Positions 8,438 through 17,056 of a stretch of 64,000 nucleotides of DNA are shown here, in pieces (position 1 is the stretch's first letter; every line of letters starts with the position of its first letter). The notes beneath the pieces were generated by a model that saw only the letters and a list, made by a program, of their open reading frames with translations, ran no database searches and had not been told where the DNA came from. The position numbers and the translations under genes are program-made. The stretch spans positions 163,856 through 227,855 of the forward strand of contig BPGJ01000002.1 in assembly GCA_026002975.1 (NCBI GenBank), written 5' to 3'. This DNA is from Acidimicrobiia bacterium (GTDB taxonomy: Bacteria; Actinomycetota; Acidimicrobiia; Spongiisociales; ZC4RG35).

Positions 8438-9601
8438 ATGACAGGTCGACGCCTCACTCTCCTCGTCGCCCTCCTCGCCTTGACCATGGTCACCGCCACC
8501 TACCTCCAGGGAGCCTTGTCGGTGGTGGCGGCCTTCCTGATCGACGAGTTCGGGGTGTCCCGATCACAGCTGGGTACTGCGTTCACCGCGTTCTCCCTCA
8601 CCGGGGCTTTCTCTTCCCCGGTGGCCGGAACCCTGGCCGACCGGGGAACCCGCCGGGTGTTGCTCGGTCTGTTCGGGGTGGCGATAGTCGGTTGGGGGAT
8701 GATCGCCGTGGCGCCCGGCTTCGGGTTCGTGCTGGCCGGCAGTGTGATCGCCGGACTGGGATTGGGAGCGGGCAACCCTGCCACCAACCGGGTGATCTCC
8801 CGTTGGGTGGAACCTCGCCTACGTGGACTGGTGGTGGGGATCAAGCAGGCGGGACCACCCCTAGGACTGCTCGGCGCCGGCCTGGCCCTTCCTCCCATCG
8901 CTCTCGCGGTCGGCTGGCGGTGGGCGCTGGTGGCGTCGATCCTGGTGCCGCTGGTGGGCGCGGCCCTCACTCTCCGGCTGGTGCCCCAGGACGACCAGGA
9001 GGAGGCGGGACGAGCGACGACGACCGATCCGGGGGCCGCCCGGCGGGCTGTGATCTGGCTGACCGTGATCGGAACCGGGGTGGCAACCGGCCTCTCGGCG
9101 GTGTTGGCGTTCGTTCCCCTGTACGCGATCGAGGCGGTGGGCGCCACTCCCGCCCAGGCCGGGGCTCTCGCTTCGGCGATGGGAGTGGCAGGGGTGGTCG
9201 GGCGGATCGGGTGGGGTGCGGTAGCTCATCGTCTGGGGCGACCATCCAACTCGCTGCTGCTGATCTCCGCCGTTTCGCTCGCGGCAACCGGACTGGTAGC
9301 GGCCGCCCAGTTCTGGGGTGTGGGATGGCTGTGGCTGGGTGTCGGCCTGGTCGGAGCTTCGATGCTGGCTTGGCATTCGGTGGCTTGGCTGGCGATCATC
9401 GACCGGGTGGGGTTGGCCGGGCTGGGCCGGGCGTCGGGTGTGATGCAGCTCGGCAACAGCATCGGGTTCGGCTTGGGCCCTCCCCTGGCAGGGCTGGTGG
9501 TCGACCACACCTCCTCGTACCAGTGGGCCTGGTGGGGGGTGTTCGCCTTGTTCGCCGTGCTGACCGTCCTCACCGGGTACGTGCGCGCCGCCGGTAGATG
9601 A
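8438..9601 (+). CDS. MFS transporter
   Basis: A 387-residue major facilitator protein with about twelve transmembrane helices. The loop between helices 2 and 3 reads GTLADRGTRRVLL, a typical MFS motif A (G-x3-D-x2-G-x-R). The two halves are separated by a hydrophilic loop near residue 190 (VPQDDQEEAGRATT). The ATG at 8438 is the first methionine of the conserved N-terminal helix; the long ORF-track extension is antisense to tldD. It is probably a secondary transporter of the CynX/NimT-like or oxalate-formate-like type, with unknown substrate. Confidence 0.85.
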   Translation: MTGRRLTLLVALLALTMVTATYLQGALSVVAAFLIDEFGVSRSQLGTAFTAFSLTGAFSSPVAGTLADRGTRRVLLGLFGVAIVGWGMIAVAPGFGFVLAGSVIAGLGLGAGNPATNRVISRWVEPRLRGLVVGIKQAGPPLGLLGAGLALPPIALAVGWRWALVASILVPLVGAALTLRLVPQDDQEEAGRATTTDPGAARRAVIWLTVIGTGVATGLSAVLAFVPLYAIEAVGATPAQAGALASAMGVAGVVGRIGWGAVAHRLGRPSNSLLLISAVSLAATGLVAAAQFWGVGWLWLGVGLVGASMLAWHSVAWLAIIDRVGLAGLGRASGVMQLGNSIGFGLGPPLAGLVVDHTSSYQWAWWGVFALFAVLTVLTGYVRAAGR

Positions 9602-9603
9602 GC

Positions 9604-9609
9604 TACGGT
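9604..9609 (+). promoter_or_regulatory. -10 element of the MBL-SCO6745 pair
   Basis: TACGGT lies 7 nt before the ATG at 9617, with no Shine-Dalgarno sequence, which fits a leaderless transcript. Confidence 0.55.
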
Positions 9610-9616
9610 CGGGCCG

Positions 9617-10240
9617 ATGACCAGGATCCGTCGACTCACCGACTCCTGTGTGGTGGTGGAGACCGACCGTCACAGCACCCTGATCGACCCGGGGTTCCAC
9701 CCCTTCGACCATTTCGACCTGGAAGAGGTAGGTGATGTGGACCGGGTTCTCATCACCCACGAGCACGCAGATCACGTGGACCCACGTTTCGTCAGGTGGC
9801 TGATCGACCGGCGGAACGACCTGACGGTGTTCAGCAACCGGCGTGTGGCCGAGAGACTGGCCCGGGAGGGCATCGAAGTCTCCGGGGAGCCGCCCGACGG
9901 CGTGTCTTTCGAGGAGGCACTCCACGAGCCCATCCCCACCGGCGATCAGCCTCCCAACCTGTCTCTCACGGTCGAGGGGGCGTTCACCCATCCCGGCGAC
10001 AGTCATCGACCCACCGTCACCGCCCCGGTCTTGGCGTTGCCGCTCCTGGCGCCTTGGACCTCCACCACCGCCGCGGTGGCTTTCGCCCGCCGGTTGCGCC
10101 CCCGCCAGGTGATCCCCATCCACGACTTCCTGCTCGGCCCGGACGGTCGCGACTTCATCGTCGGCATGGCCAAGAGGATCCTGGCCCGCGACGGCATCGA
10201 ACTGGTGCCGCTCGGCTGGGGGGAGGGCTACACCCTGTGA
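9617..10240 (+). CDS. Metallo-beta-lactamase-fold hydrolase, UlaG/YtnP-like
   Basis: A 207-residue metal-dependent hydrolase with the dinuclear zinc motif THEHADH (residues about 47-53), a downstream HPGDSH and a final IPIHD histidine. The short length resembles the UlaG-like branch. It is transcribed from a TACGGT -10 element 7 nt upstream. Its TGA overlaps the GTG of the next gene (GTGA), so the two are coupled. The substrate is not predictable. Confidence 0.85.
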   Translation: MTRIRRLTDSCVVVETDRHSTLIDPGFHPFDHFDLEEVGDVDRVLITHEHADHVDPRFVRWLIDRRNDLTVFSNRRVAERLAREGIEVSGEPPDGVSFEEALHEPIPTGDQPPNLSLTVEGAFTHPGDSHRPTVTAPVLALPLLAPWTSTTAAVAFARRLRPRQVIPIHDFLLGPDGRDFIVGMAKRILARDGIELVPLGWGEGYTL

Positions 10241-11067
10241 CCACACCGGCCAGGATGCTCAGGGACGCCATCGAGGCGTTCCACGGGGTCTGCTACTTCT
10301 CGGCCGAGCATCGGCGTCCCTACGTGGAGGAGCGGGGGTTGCATCCGTGGGCTGCCTACTTCGCCCAGCGGGCGGCGCCCATGGGCCGGGTGGGGCCGGA
10401 GACCGTGGCCGCGGTGTTCTACTTCTTCTCCCCCGATCTGGTGGCCCGGTCCATCCCTTCTGTGTGGGAGCTGGTGACGCCGGAGGAGGCGGTCAGGCTG
10501 CGCCTCGAGGCGACCAGGGAACTGTTCGGCCGGCTGTTCGCCGAACCGCCCGACGGGATCGACGAGGCCGTCGACCTGGCCGGGAGGGCGGTGGAGGCGT
10601 TGGAGCCCTCCGGTCGCCCCCTGGCCGCCGCCCACGCCGCGGTCTCTCGGGTCGACGACCGGCTGACCGAGCTGTGGAGGCTGCTGTCCGTGCTGAGGGA
10701 GGCCCGAGGTGACGGACACGTCGCCACGTTGGTGTCGGAGGGAGTGGGGCCCGTGGAGGCGCTGCTCTTGTCGGCGGGCCACACCGAGTTCCCGGTGGAG
10801 GAGTTCCGAAAGAGACGCGGATGGAGCGAGGAGGCCTGGAACGCGGGACGGGACCGAGCGGTGGCCCGGGGTTGGCTGCAGCCCGACGGCGCCCGCACCG
10901 AGGAGGGCGAACGGTTCCGCACCGAGCTGGAGGAGGCCACCGACCGGACGATGAGCTGGATGCTCGACGCGGTCGGTCCTGCCGGGGTGGTTCGACTGGC
11001 GGAGCTGGTCCAACCTCTCTCGACCCGGGTGGTCTCATCCGGGGCTCTGGGTTGGGCTAGAGGCTGA
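10237..11067 (+). CDS. SCO6745-like winged-helix family protein
   Basis: A 276-residue protein matching the actinobacterial SCO6745 family: an N-terminal helical AIEAFHGVCYFSAEH segment, a GLHPWAAYFAQRAAPMG stretch and a C-terminal winged-helix-like region. Function in the family is unestablished; some members sit in natural-product clusters. It is coupled to the MBL gene by a GTGA overlap. Its 3' end overlaps the convergent hemY by 33 nt. Confidence 0.75.
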   Translation: MTTPARMLRDAIEAFHGVCYFSAEHRRPYVEERGLHPWAAYFAQRAAPMGRVGPETVAAVFYFFSPDLVARSIPSVWELVTPEEAVRLRLEATRELFGRLFAEPPDGIDEAVDLAGRAVEALEPSGRPLAAAHAAVSRVDDRLTELWRLLSVLREARGDGHVATLVSEGVGPVEALLLSAGHTEFPVEEFRKRRGWSEEAWNAGRDRAVARGWLQPDGARTEEGERFRTELEEATDRTMSWMLDAVGPAGVVRLAELVQPLSTRVVSSGALGWARG

Positions 11068-12348
11068 TAGCGTCGTGGCGTCGGCCACCCGGGCTGCATC
11101 CCAAGCCAGGTCCGCCACACCGACTCCCCGGTAGTCCCAACCCGTCACCTGGATCGGGGTGGGTCCTTCGAGATGCCGTCCGAGCTCTTCGAGACGCCGG
11201 AGATGGGAGCGGACGTACTGGGGGATCCCGGGGACGATGCGGAACACCTCGACGAGATCGGCGCCGACGTCCGCCCCGACGATCCTGGCCACCTCGTCCC
11301 CGACTCGGGCGACCAGGCGATCGTCGTCCCATTCCGCCACCTCGGGTCGGTGAGCTCCCCCGGCGATGACCTTGACGAGCTGCCGGCCGGCGGGAGCGCG
11401 GGATGGGTCGAGGTTGGTCTCGAACACCACACCCACCGTGGCCATGCCTTCGGCCGGGTCGACCAGACACCCGAACCCGGGTGGGACGGGAAGAGACCCG
11501 GCCGGTCCGGCGAGGAAGATCACCGCCACCGGCGCCCGGGGGGTGGGTTCCCAGTCGGCGCGGAGGATGCGGCGGGTCTCGTGGGACGGTGTGGCCAACA
11601 CCAGATGTCGAGTTCGGACTCTCTCGGCTCCGTGGACCACCCAGCCGTCGGAGGTCGCCTCGACTGCCTCCACCGAACACGAGGTCACCAGTCGATCTCC
11701 CAGCGCCCCGGCTACCGCGTCGATCAAAGCCGAGATGCCGCCCACCGGAACCGCGGTGTGCCGGCGGGGCCCACGGGATCGCCACCAGCCTCGGAGGATC
11801 GACCCGGACTTGTCGACCAGCCCGGTGAGCGCAGGAAACGCCGCCCGGGCCGACAGTTGGTCCGGGTCGCCGGCGTACACCCCGGCCGCCGCCACCCAAG
11901 CCGCGATCCGTCCCAGCCCGGCGCCGAACCGAGCCACCAGGAACTCTTCGAGGGAGGGGTCGTGGCCGATGGTCGATCTCCTCCAAGGTTCGGCCAGGGC
12001 CGCCAGCTTGGCTCGAAGGCCGACCACCGGCGTGGTCAACACCCCGGGACCCGGACGCACCGTCAGTCGACGGCCCCGGGTGAACAGATGCCGGGTGGTG
12101 GAGGCGTCGAGTGCGGGTGTCGCCGACACTCCGATACTGTCCAATAGCGCCTCCAGCCTGGGATGGGGAAGACGGAAGGTGGACACGGCCGGCTCCAGCC
12201 GGTGCCCCGATCGGACGGTCCCCCTGGCCACGCCTCCGGGTCGGTCCGCCGCCTCCAAGACCGAGACGTCCTCCACCCCCCGGCGGAGGAGCTCGGCCGC
12301 GGTGAGTAGGCCTGCCAGGCCTCCACCAACCACCGTCACCAGGTTCAT
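11035..12348 (-). CDS. hemY: Protoporphyrinogen/coproporphyrinogen oxidase, HemY type
   Basis: A 437-residue FAD flavoenzyme with an N-terminal dinucleotide-binding motif (VVGGGLAGLLTA) and a C-terminal QVTGWDYRGVGVADLAWDA segment that completes the FAD site, typical of HemY/PPOX. It oxidises a porphyrinogen (protoporphyrinogen IX if the pathway is the protoporphyrin route, as hemF and the hemH type suggest) using oxygen. It is the last gene of the hemA-hemC-hemD-hemB-hemL-hemE-hemY operon and its ATG overlaps the hemE stop. The upstream extension in the ORF track is antisense to nothing real and is rejected. Confidence 0.9.
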   Translation of the reverse strand: MNLVTVVGGGLAGLLTAAELLRRGVEDVSVLEAADRPGGVARGTVRSGHRLEPAVSTFRLPHPRLEALLDSIGVSATPALDASTTRHLFTRGRRLTVRPGPGVLTTPVVGLRAKLAALAEPWRRSTIGHDPSLEEFLVARFGAGLGRIAAWVAAAGVYAGDPDQLSARAAFPALTGLVDKSGSILRGWWRSRGPRRHTAVPVGGISALIDAVAGALGDRLVTSCSVEAVEATSDGWVVHGAERVRTRHLVLATPSHETRRILRADWEPTPRAPVAVIFLAGPAGSLPVPPGFGCLVDPAEGMATVGVVFETNLDPSRAPAGRQLVKVIAGGAHRPEVAEWDDDRLVARVGDEVARIVGADVGADLVEVFRIVPGIPQYVRSHLRRLEELGRHLEGPTPIQVTGWDYRGVGVADLAWDAARVADATTLSASSPTQSPG

Positions 12349-13331
12349 CCCTTGACCGTCTCCACCAACACCTGCAGGTGTTCGGGCGGCGTGTCCCGGT
12401 GGATGCCGTGACCCAGGTTGAAGACGTGACCCGGGCGGCCCCCAGCTTCCTCCAACACCCGGGCCGCCGTCCGGCGGATGGTGTCGGGGTCGGTGAGGAG
12501 AACGGCCGGGTCGAGGTTTCCCTGCACCGCTACCTCCCCCAGGGTCTTCCAGGCCCGGTCGATGGGGATCCTCCAGTCCAATCCGTAGCAGTCGGCTCCC
12601 ACCATCGGCAGCAGGTCGAGGAAGTGGCCGGAGGCGGGCGCGAAGTAGATGGTGGGGGCTTCGAGGCGTTCGAGGGTGGCGGCGGCGGACGGTCCGGCCA
12701 GGTCGGCGAACTGCGCCCGGGACAGCACACCCGCCCATGAGTCGAAGAGTTGCACGGCGTCGGCTCCCGCCCCGATCTGCGCCGACAGGTAGGACCGCAT
12801 CGCCTCCGCCAGCCTGACCAACGCGGCCGACGTGGCTCTGGGTTGGGAGACCAGCGCCCTACGCAAACGCGGGAAGTCCTTGGAGCCCGACCCCTCCAAG
12901 AGGTACGCCAACAGGGTGGTGGGAGCCCCGGCGAATCCGATGACGGCCACCTCCGGCGCCACCTGGGCGCCGACCCGCCGGATCGTCTCGATCACGGGCT
13001 CGATACCGGCCGGGTCCGGGTCGGGGAGCTCGGCCACCTTCCCCGGGCTCATCGGACGCAGACGCGGCCCGGGGCTGTACTCCACCTCCACGCCCATGGC
13101 TTCGAGCGGGGTCATGATGTCGGCGAACACGATCGCCGCGTCGAGGTCGAACCGACGGAGGGGGAGCAGGGTGATCTCGGTGGCCACGTCCGGGTCCGAC
13201 ACGGCCTCCCGAAATGGATGCTGCTCCCGGATCCGTCGGTATTCGGGCAGGTAGCGCCCCGCCTGGCGCATCACCCAGATGGGGGGCCGCTCGAGCGGCT
13301 GCCTCCGGAGGGCGGCGATGAGGGGTTTCAT
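12345..13331 (-). CDS. hemE: Uroporphyrinogen decarboxylase
   Basis: A 328-residue HemE. It opens with the conserved RPPIWVMRQAGRYLPEYR active-site segment and contains the second family signature around GFAGAPTTLLAYLLEG. It decarboxylates the four acetate side chains of uroporphyrinogen III to give coproporphyrinogen III in the cytoplasm. The ATG at 13331 overlaps the hemL stop (ATGA), and its own TGA overlaps the hemY ATG. Confidence 0.96.
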   Translation of the reverse strand: MKPLIAALRRQPLERPPIWVMRQAGRYLPEYRRIREQHPFREAVSDPDVATEITLLPLRRFDLDAAIVFADIMTPLEAMGVEVEYSPGPRLRPMSPGKVAELPDPDPAGIEPVIETIRRVGAQVAPEVAVIGFAGAPTTLLAYLLEGSGSKDFPRLRRALVSQPRATSAALVRLAEAMRSYLSAQIGAGADAVQLFDSWAGVLSRAQFADLAGPSAAATLERLEAPTIYFAPASGHFLDLLPMVGADCYGLDWRIPIDRAWKTLGEVAVQGNLDPAVLLTDPDTIRRTAARVLEEAGGRPGHVFNLGHGIHRDTPPEHLQVLVETVKG

Positions 13332-14581
13332 GCCGACTCCTCCACCGCCGCGGTCAGCGCCCCCACCAACTGGTCGATCACCTCGAGGTGCGACAGGGTG
13401 AGGAACATCGATTCGAAGGGGGAAGGGGGGACGAGGACGTCCCGATCCAGGGCCGCCCGGAAGAACCGTCGGAACCGGTCGCGGTCGACTCCCGACGCCG
13501 CCCGCCAGTCCGCCACTTCTCGAGGACCGAAGAAGACGGTGAGCATCGAACCGACCCTCTGGACGCATCCGTCCCGCCCGAGCGCGGCTTGGAGGGATCC
13601 TTCCAGTCTCGCTCCCGCCTCATCGAGTCTTCTATACAGATCGGGGTCCTCCTCGACCACCTCGAGGGTGGCGATCCCGGCGGCCACCACCAGCGGGTTG
13701 CCGGCCAGGGTGCCCGCCTGGTAGACGGGCCCGTCGGGGGAGACCATCCGCATCAGGTCGCCCCGCCCTCCGTAGGCGCCGGCCGGTGTGCCTCCCCCCA
13801 GCACCTTCCCGAGACAGGTGAGGTCGGGAATCACTCCGTAGCGCTGTTGGGCTCCGCCGGGGCCGAGCCGGAACCCGGTGATGACCTCGTCGAAGACGAG
13901 CAGCGTGTCATGTCGGTCGCATGCCTCTCTGAGCCCCTGCAGGAATCCGGGGCGGGGAGGCACGACCCCCATGTTGCCCGCCACCGGCTCGACGATCACA
14001 CAGGCAACGTCGCCGGAGGCGAGCGCCTCCTCCACCGACTCCAGGTCGTTGTAGCGGGCCACCCGGGTGGTGGAGGCGGTGGCCGCCGGCACCCCGGGAC
14101 TGTTGGGGACCCCGAAGGTTGCGGCACCGCTGCCGGCCTCCACCAGGAACCCGTCGGCGTGGCCGTGGTAGCAGCCCTCGAACTTCACCACCACGTCCCG
14201 GCCGGTGGCAGCCCTGGCCAACCTCACCGCAGCCGCGGTCGCCTCGGTCCCCGAGTTGACCATCCTCACCATCTCCACCGAGGGAACGAGGCGGGTGACC
14301 TTCTCGGCCAGCTCGACCTCCTGGGGGGTGGGCAACCCGAACGAAGTCCCACGGCGGGCGGCCTCGGTCACCGCCTCCACCACCCGCGGGTCGGCGTGGC
14401 CGAGCAGCAGAGCCCCCCACGAACAGACCAGGTCGATCAACCTCCTGCCGTCCGCCGCCTCGATCCAGGGTCCCCGGCCACCCGCCACGTACACAGGGTC
14501 GGCATCCACCGCTCGGAAAGCCCGGACCGGGGAGTTGACCCCGCCGGGCATGACCGCGGCCGCCCTCTCGGCCCAGCTCAC
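13328..14581 (-). CDS. hemL: Glutamate-1-semialdehyde 2,1-aminomutase
   Basis: A 417-residue PLP-dependent enzyme converting glutamate-1-semialdehyde to 5-aminolevulinate. It has the family N-terminus PGGVNSPVRAF, the cofactor segment FDEVITGFR and the PLP lysine region LGKVLGGG. The GTG start at 14581 is preceded by a GGAGGAG Shine-Dalgarno run and overlaps the hemB stop as GTGA. This is one of the minority of genes here with a clear ribosome-binding site, as expected for an internal operon gene. Confidence 0.96.
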   Translation of the reverse strand: MSWAERAAAVMPGGVNSPVRAFRAVDADPVYVAGGRGPWIEAADGRRLIDLVCSWGALLLGHADPRVVEAVTEAARRGTSFGLPTPQEVELAEKVTRLVPSVEMVRMVNSGTEATAAAVRLARAATGRDVVVKFEGCYHGHADGFLVEAGSGAATFGVPNSPGVPAATASTTRVARYNDLESVEEALASGDVACVIVEPVAGNMGVVPPRPGFLQGLREACDRHDTLLVFDEVITGFRLGPGGAQQRYGVIPDLTCLGKVLGGGTPAGAYGGRGDLMRMVSPDGPVYQAGTLAGNPLVVAAGIATLEVVEEDPDLYRRLDEAGARLEGSLQAALGRDGCVQRVGSMLTVFFGPREVADWRAASGVDRDRFRRFFRAALDRDVLVPPSPFESMFLTLSHLEVIDQLVGALTAAVEESA

Positions 14582-15558
14582 GGCAACTCCTCCAGCATCC
14601 GGGCGGCGTCGACCGCGAAGTAGGTCAAGATGAGATCGGCACCCGCCCGGGCGATACCGGTGAGGGACTCCAACACCACCCGGTCCCGGTCGATCCAGCC
14701 TCGCTCTGCGGCGGCTTCGATCATGGCGAACTCGCCCGACACCTGGTAGGCCGCCACCGGCACCTGGGTGTGGGCACGGACCGACGCGACCACGTCCAGG
14801 TACGGTCCGGCGGGTTTGACCATCACCAGGTCGGCACCCTCCTCGACGTCGAGGTCCACCTCTATGAGCGCCTCCCGCCGGTTGGCGGGGTCCATCTGGT
14901 GGGTGCGTCGGTCCCCGAAGGCGGGGGCCGACTGGGCCGCCTCTCGGAAGGGTCCGTAGTAGGCGGAGGCGTACTTGACGGCGTAGGAGCAGATCGCGGT
15001 CCCGGTGTGGCCCGCCTCGTCCAACGCGGTGCGGATCGCCGCCACCCGCCCGTCCATCATGTCGGATGGCGCCACCAGGTCGGCTCCTGCGTCGGCGTAG
15101 GCGACCGCGGCCCGGGCCAGTAGAGGCAAGGTGGCGTCGTTGTCGATCTCCCCGTCTGCCACCACTCCACAGTGGCCGTGGCTGGTGTACTCGCACAGGC
15201 ACACGTCGGCCCAGACCACCAGCTCGGGGGCGGCGTCTTTGATCGCCTTGATCGACTCGGGGACGGGCCCCGCCGGGTCCCAGGCGCCGGACCCGACCTC
15301 GTCCTTGGCGGAGGGAATCCCGAACAGGATCAGACCTCCCACACCGGCCCGGGCGGCCTCCTTGGCGAGGGCAGCCGCTCGGTCGGGCGAGAGCTGGTAG
15401 TGGCCGGGCATCGACCCGATGGGTTCGGCGGTGTCCCGGCCCGGGATGCAGAACACCGGGAGCACGAACCGTGCAGGGTGTAGACGGGTCTCTGCGACGT
15501 GCCGGCGGATCTGCGGAGTCCTGCGGAGTCGTCGGGTTCTACGGACGGGGTATCCCAT
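14578..15558 (-). CDS. hemB: Delta-aminolevulinic acid dehydratase (porphobilinogen synthase)
   Basis: A 326-residue HemB condensing two 5-aminolevulinates to porphobilinogen. The zinc-type cysteine triad is present (Cys120, Cys122, Cys130 in DVCLCEYTSHGHC), as are the Schiff-base lysine regions around AVKYASAYYGPFR and MVKPAGPYLD. The cysteine triad marks it as a zinc-dependent enzyme, not a magnesium-only one. An AGGAGGAGC ribosome-binding site lies upstream of the ATG. The gene overlaps the end of hemD by 20 nt. Confidence 0.96.
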   Translation of the reverse strand: MGYPVRRTRRLRRTPQIRRHVAETRLHPARFVLPVFCIPGRDTAEPIGSMPGHYQLSPDRAAALAKEAARAGVGGLILFGIPSAKDEVGSGAWDPAGPVPESIKAIKDAAPELVVWADVCLCEYTSHGHCGVVADGEIDNDATLPLLARAAVAYADAGADLVAPSDMMDGRVAAIRTALDEAGHTGTAICSYAVKYASAYYGPFREAAQSAPAFGDRRTHQMDPANRREALIEVDLDVEEGADLVMVKPAGPYLDVVASVRAHTQVPVAAYQVSGEFAMIEAAAERGWIDRDRVVLESLTGIARAGADLILTYFAVDAARMLEELP

Positions 15559-16226
15559 GGTTGCTCCTCCTTGCGAGTAGCCTGGCCGCCTGCCGGTAGT
15601 CGGGCGGGTCGGCGGTGACGTGAGGGCGGTGTCCTCGTTCGGTCAGGTGGCGAGCGGTGGTGGCGCCTATCGCGGCGAGGACGATCCCGTCCAGGGACCG
15701 CCCCATGAGCCAGCCGTCTACCGCCGATGGCGATCCGAACAACACGGCGTCGACCGGTTCGTGGGATGGAGGTCGGGGCCGGGTGTGGTAGACGACCCGA
15801 TCTTCGAGTCGAGCGGCTCGAGACCGGATCCGATCCACCACCCGGCGGTCGGTTCCGGCCGAGTGGGGGAACACGACCCGCAGCCCGTCGAGTGGCGCCC
15901 CCTCCGCCAGGTCGGCGGCACCTCCCCGACCGACGTACCCGACCACCCCTCCGGCGCCCTCGACCGCCTGGGCGGTCGCCGGCCCGACGCAGAAGGCCGG
16001 CACCCTCGGGCATCGAGCCGTCGGGCCATACGATGGCCACTGCCCTGGGGGAGGTGAGGATCAGGGCGTCGGCGGCCACCGCGTCACGCCGGATCCGTTC
16101 GATGTGCTCCTCGGAGGTTGGCTCCACCCGGATGCAGGGGAGCAACACCGCCCGAAGTCCGGCCACTTCGAGGACCTCCGCCACTGCGGCAGCTTTGTCG
16201 GGTGCGGTGGTCACAGCCACCCTCAC
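15539..16226 (-). CDS. hemD: Uroporphyrinogen-III synthase, frameshifted in this sequence
   Basis: The N-terminal half (VAVTTAPDKAAAVAEVL through LILTSPRAVAIVW) is in one frame and the C-terminal half (VPAFCVGPATAQAVEGAGGV to the stop at 15539) is in the next. Removing one G from the GGG run at 16003-16005 joins them into about 228 residues. HemD closes hydroxymethylbilane to uroporphyrinogen III. The GTG start overlaps the hemC stop. Both halves are well conserved and the gene sits inside an intact pathway, so a sequencing error is more likely than a real null; a GTG at 16003 could also restart the C-terminal half. Confidence 0.85.
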
Positions 16227-17056
16227 AGCCCCAGCTCCCGTTTCGCCAGGAGGGCGACCTGGTCCGGTTCGTCGCCTCTCACTGCGACCCTGCGGGGACC
16301 GTTCTCGTCGGCTACGAAAGCCCACAGGACGATTCCCTCTCCTCCAGTCTCGGCATAAGCACCGAGAGAGGCCCGACAACCGAGGCCGGTGAGGGCCAGC
16401 AGCCTTCGTTCGGCTGTCACCGCGGCCCGGGTGGGTGGATGGTCTATCGAAGACACCAGCTCCTCGGCGTCCCCGCCGGGGATCACCTCCACCGCCAACG
16501 CACCCTGACCGGGGGCGGGAACCATCTCGGTGACAGCGAAACGGTGGGTCGCGGCGTCTATCCGACCCAGACGCAGGAGTCCCGCCTCGGCGAGAACCAC
16601 GGCCTGCCACCTGCCCGACGCCACCCCTTCGAGCCGGGTGTCCACGTTGCCCCTGATCGACACCACCTCCAGATCCGGGCGGAGCAGCAGCAGCTGGGTG
16701 CGGCGGCGGGGCGATCCGGTGCCGACGGTCGCACCCCGAGGCAGGTCCTCCCAGGCGGGGCCGCACAACACGTCCCAGGGTGAGGATCGGGGCGGGTGAT
16801 AGGCGACGAGGGGCGAATCGGTGGGAAGGTCCTTGCAGGAGTGCACCGCGACGTCGGCCCTGCCGTCCACCACTGCCTGTTGGACGGCACGGACGAAGGC
16901 ACCCGGCTGGGCGAAGGCGTGCACCGGGTCGGACACCCGGTCGCCGTGGGAGGTCACCTCCACCAGTTCGTAGGGGACCCCGATCATGTCACCCACCTCC
17001 CGGGCCTGGACCTTGGCCAAGGTGGACCTGCGGGTTGCCAGGCGTATCGGTTTCAC
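16223..17056 (-). CDS. hemC: Porphobilinogen deaminase (hydroxymethylbilane synthase)
   Basis: A 277-residue HemC that polymerises four porphobilinogens. Visible hallmarks are the start IRLATRRSTLAKVQA, the catalytic Asp in HSCKDLPT, the SPRRR-x-QLL segment and the dipyrromethane cofactor cysteine (Cys227 in LGCRASLGAYA). Length is slightly below the usual 300-310 residues. Its ATG overlaps the hemA stop and its stop overlaps the hemD GTG, giving tight coupling. Confidence 0.95.
   Translation of the reverse strand: MKPIRLATRRSTLAKVQAREVGDMIGVPYELVEVTSHGDRVSDPVHAFAQPGAFVRAVQQAVVDGRADVAVHSCKDLPTDSPLVAYHPPRSSPWDVLCGPAWEDLPRGATVGTGSPRRRTQLLLLRPDLEVVSIRGNVDTRLEGVASGRWQAVVLAEAGLLRLGRIDAATHRFAVTEMVPAPGQGALAVEVIPGGDAEELVSSIDHPPTRAAVTAERRLLALTGLGCRASLGAYAETGGEGIVLWAFVADENGPRRVAVRGDEPDQVALLAKRELGL

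Noticed and set aside
8438-8440. Leaderless promoter for the MFS gene
   Set aside because: The upstream bases (GATCATTGCCCGACCT) contain no TANNNT hexamer at 6-10 nt, so I did not list one.
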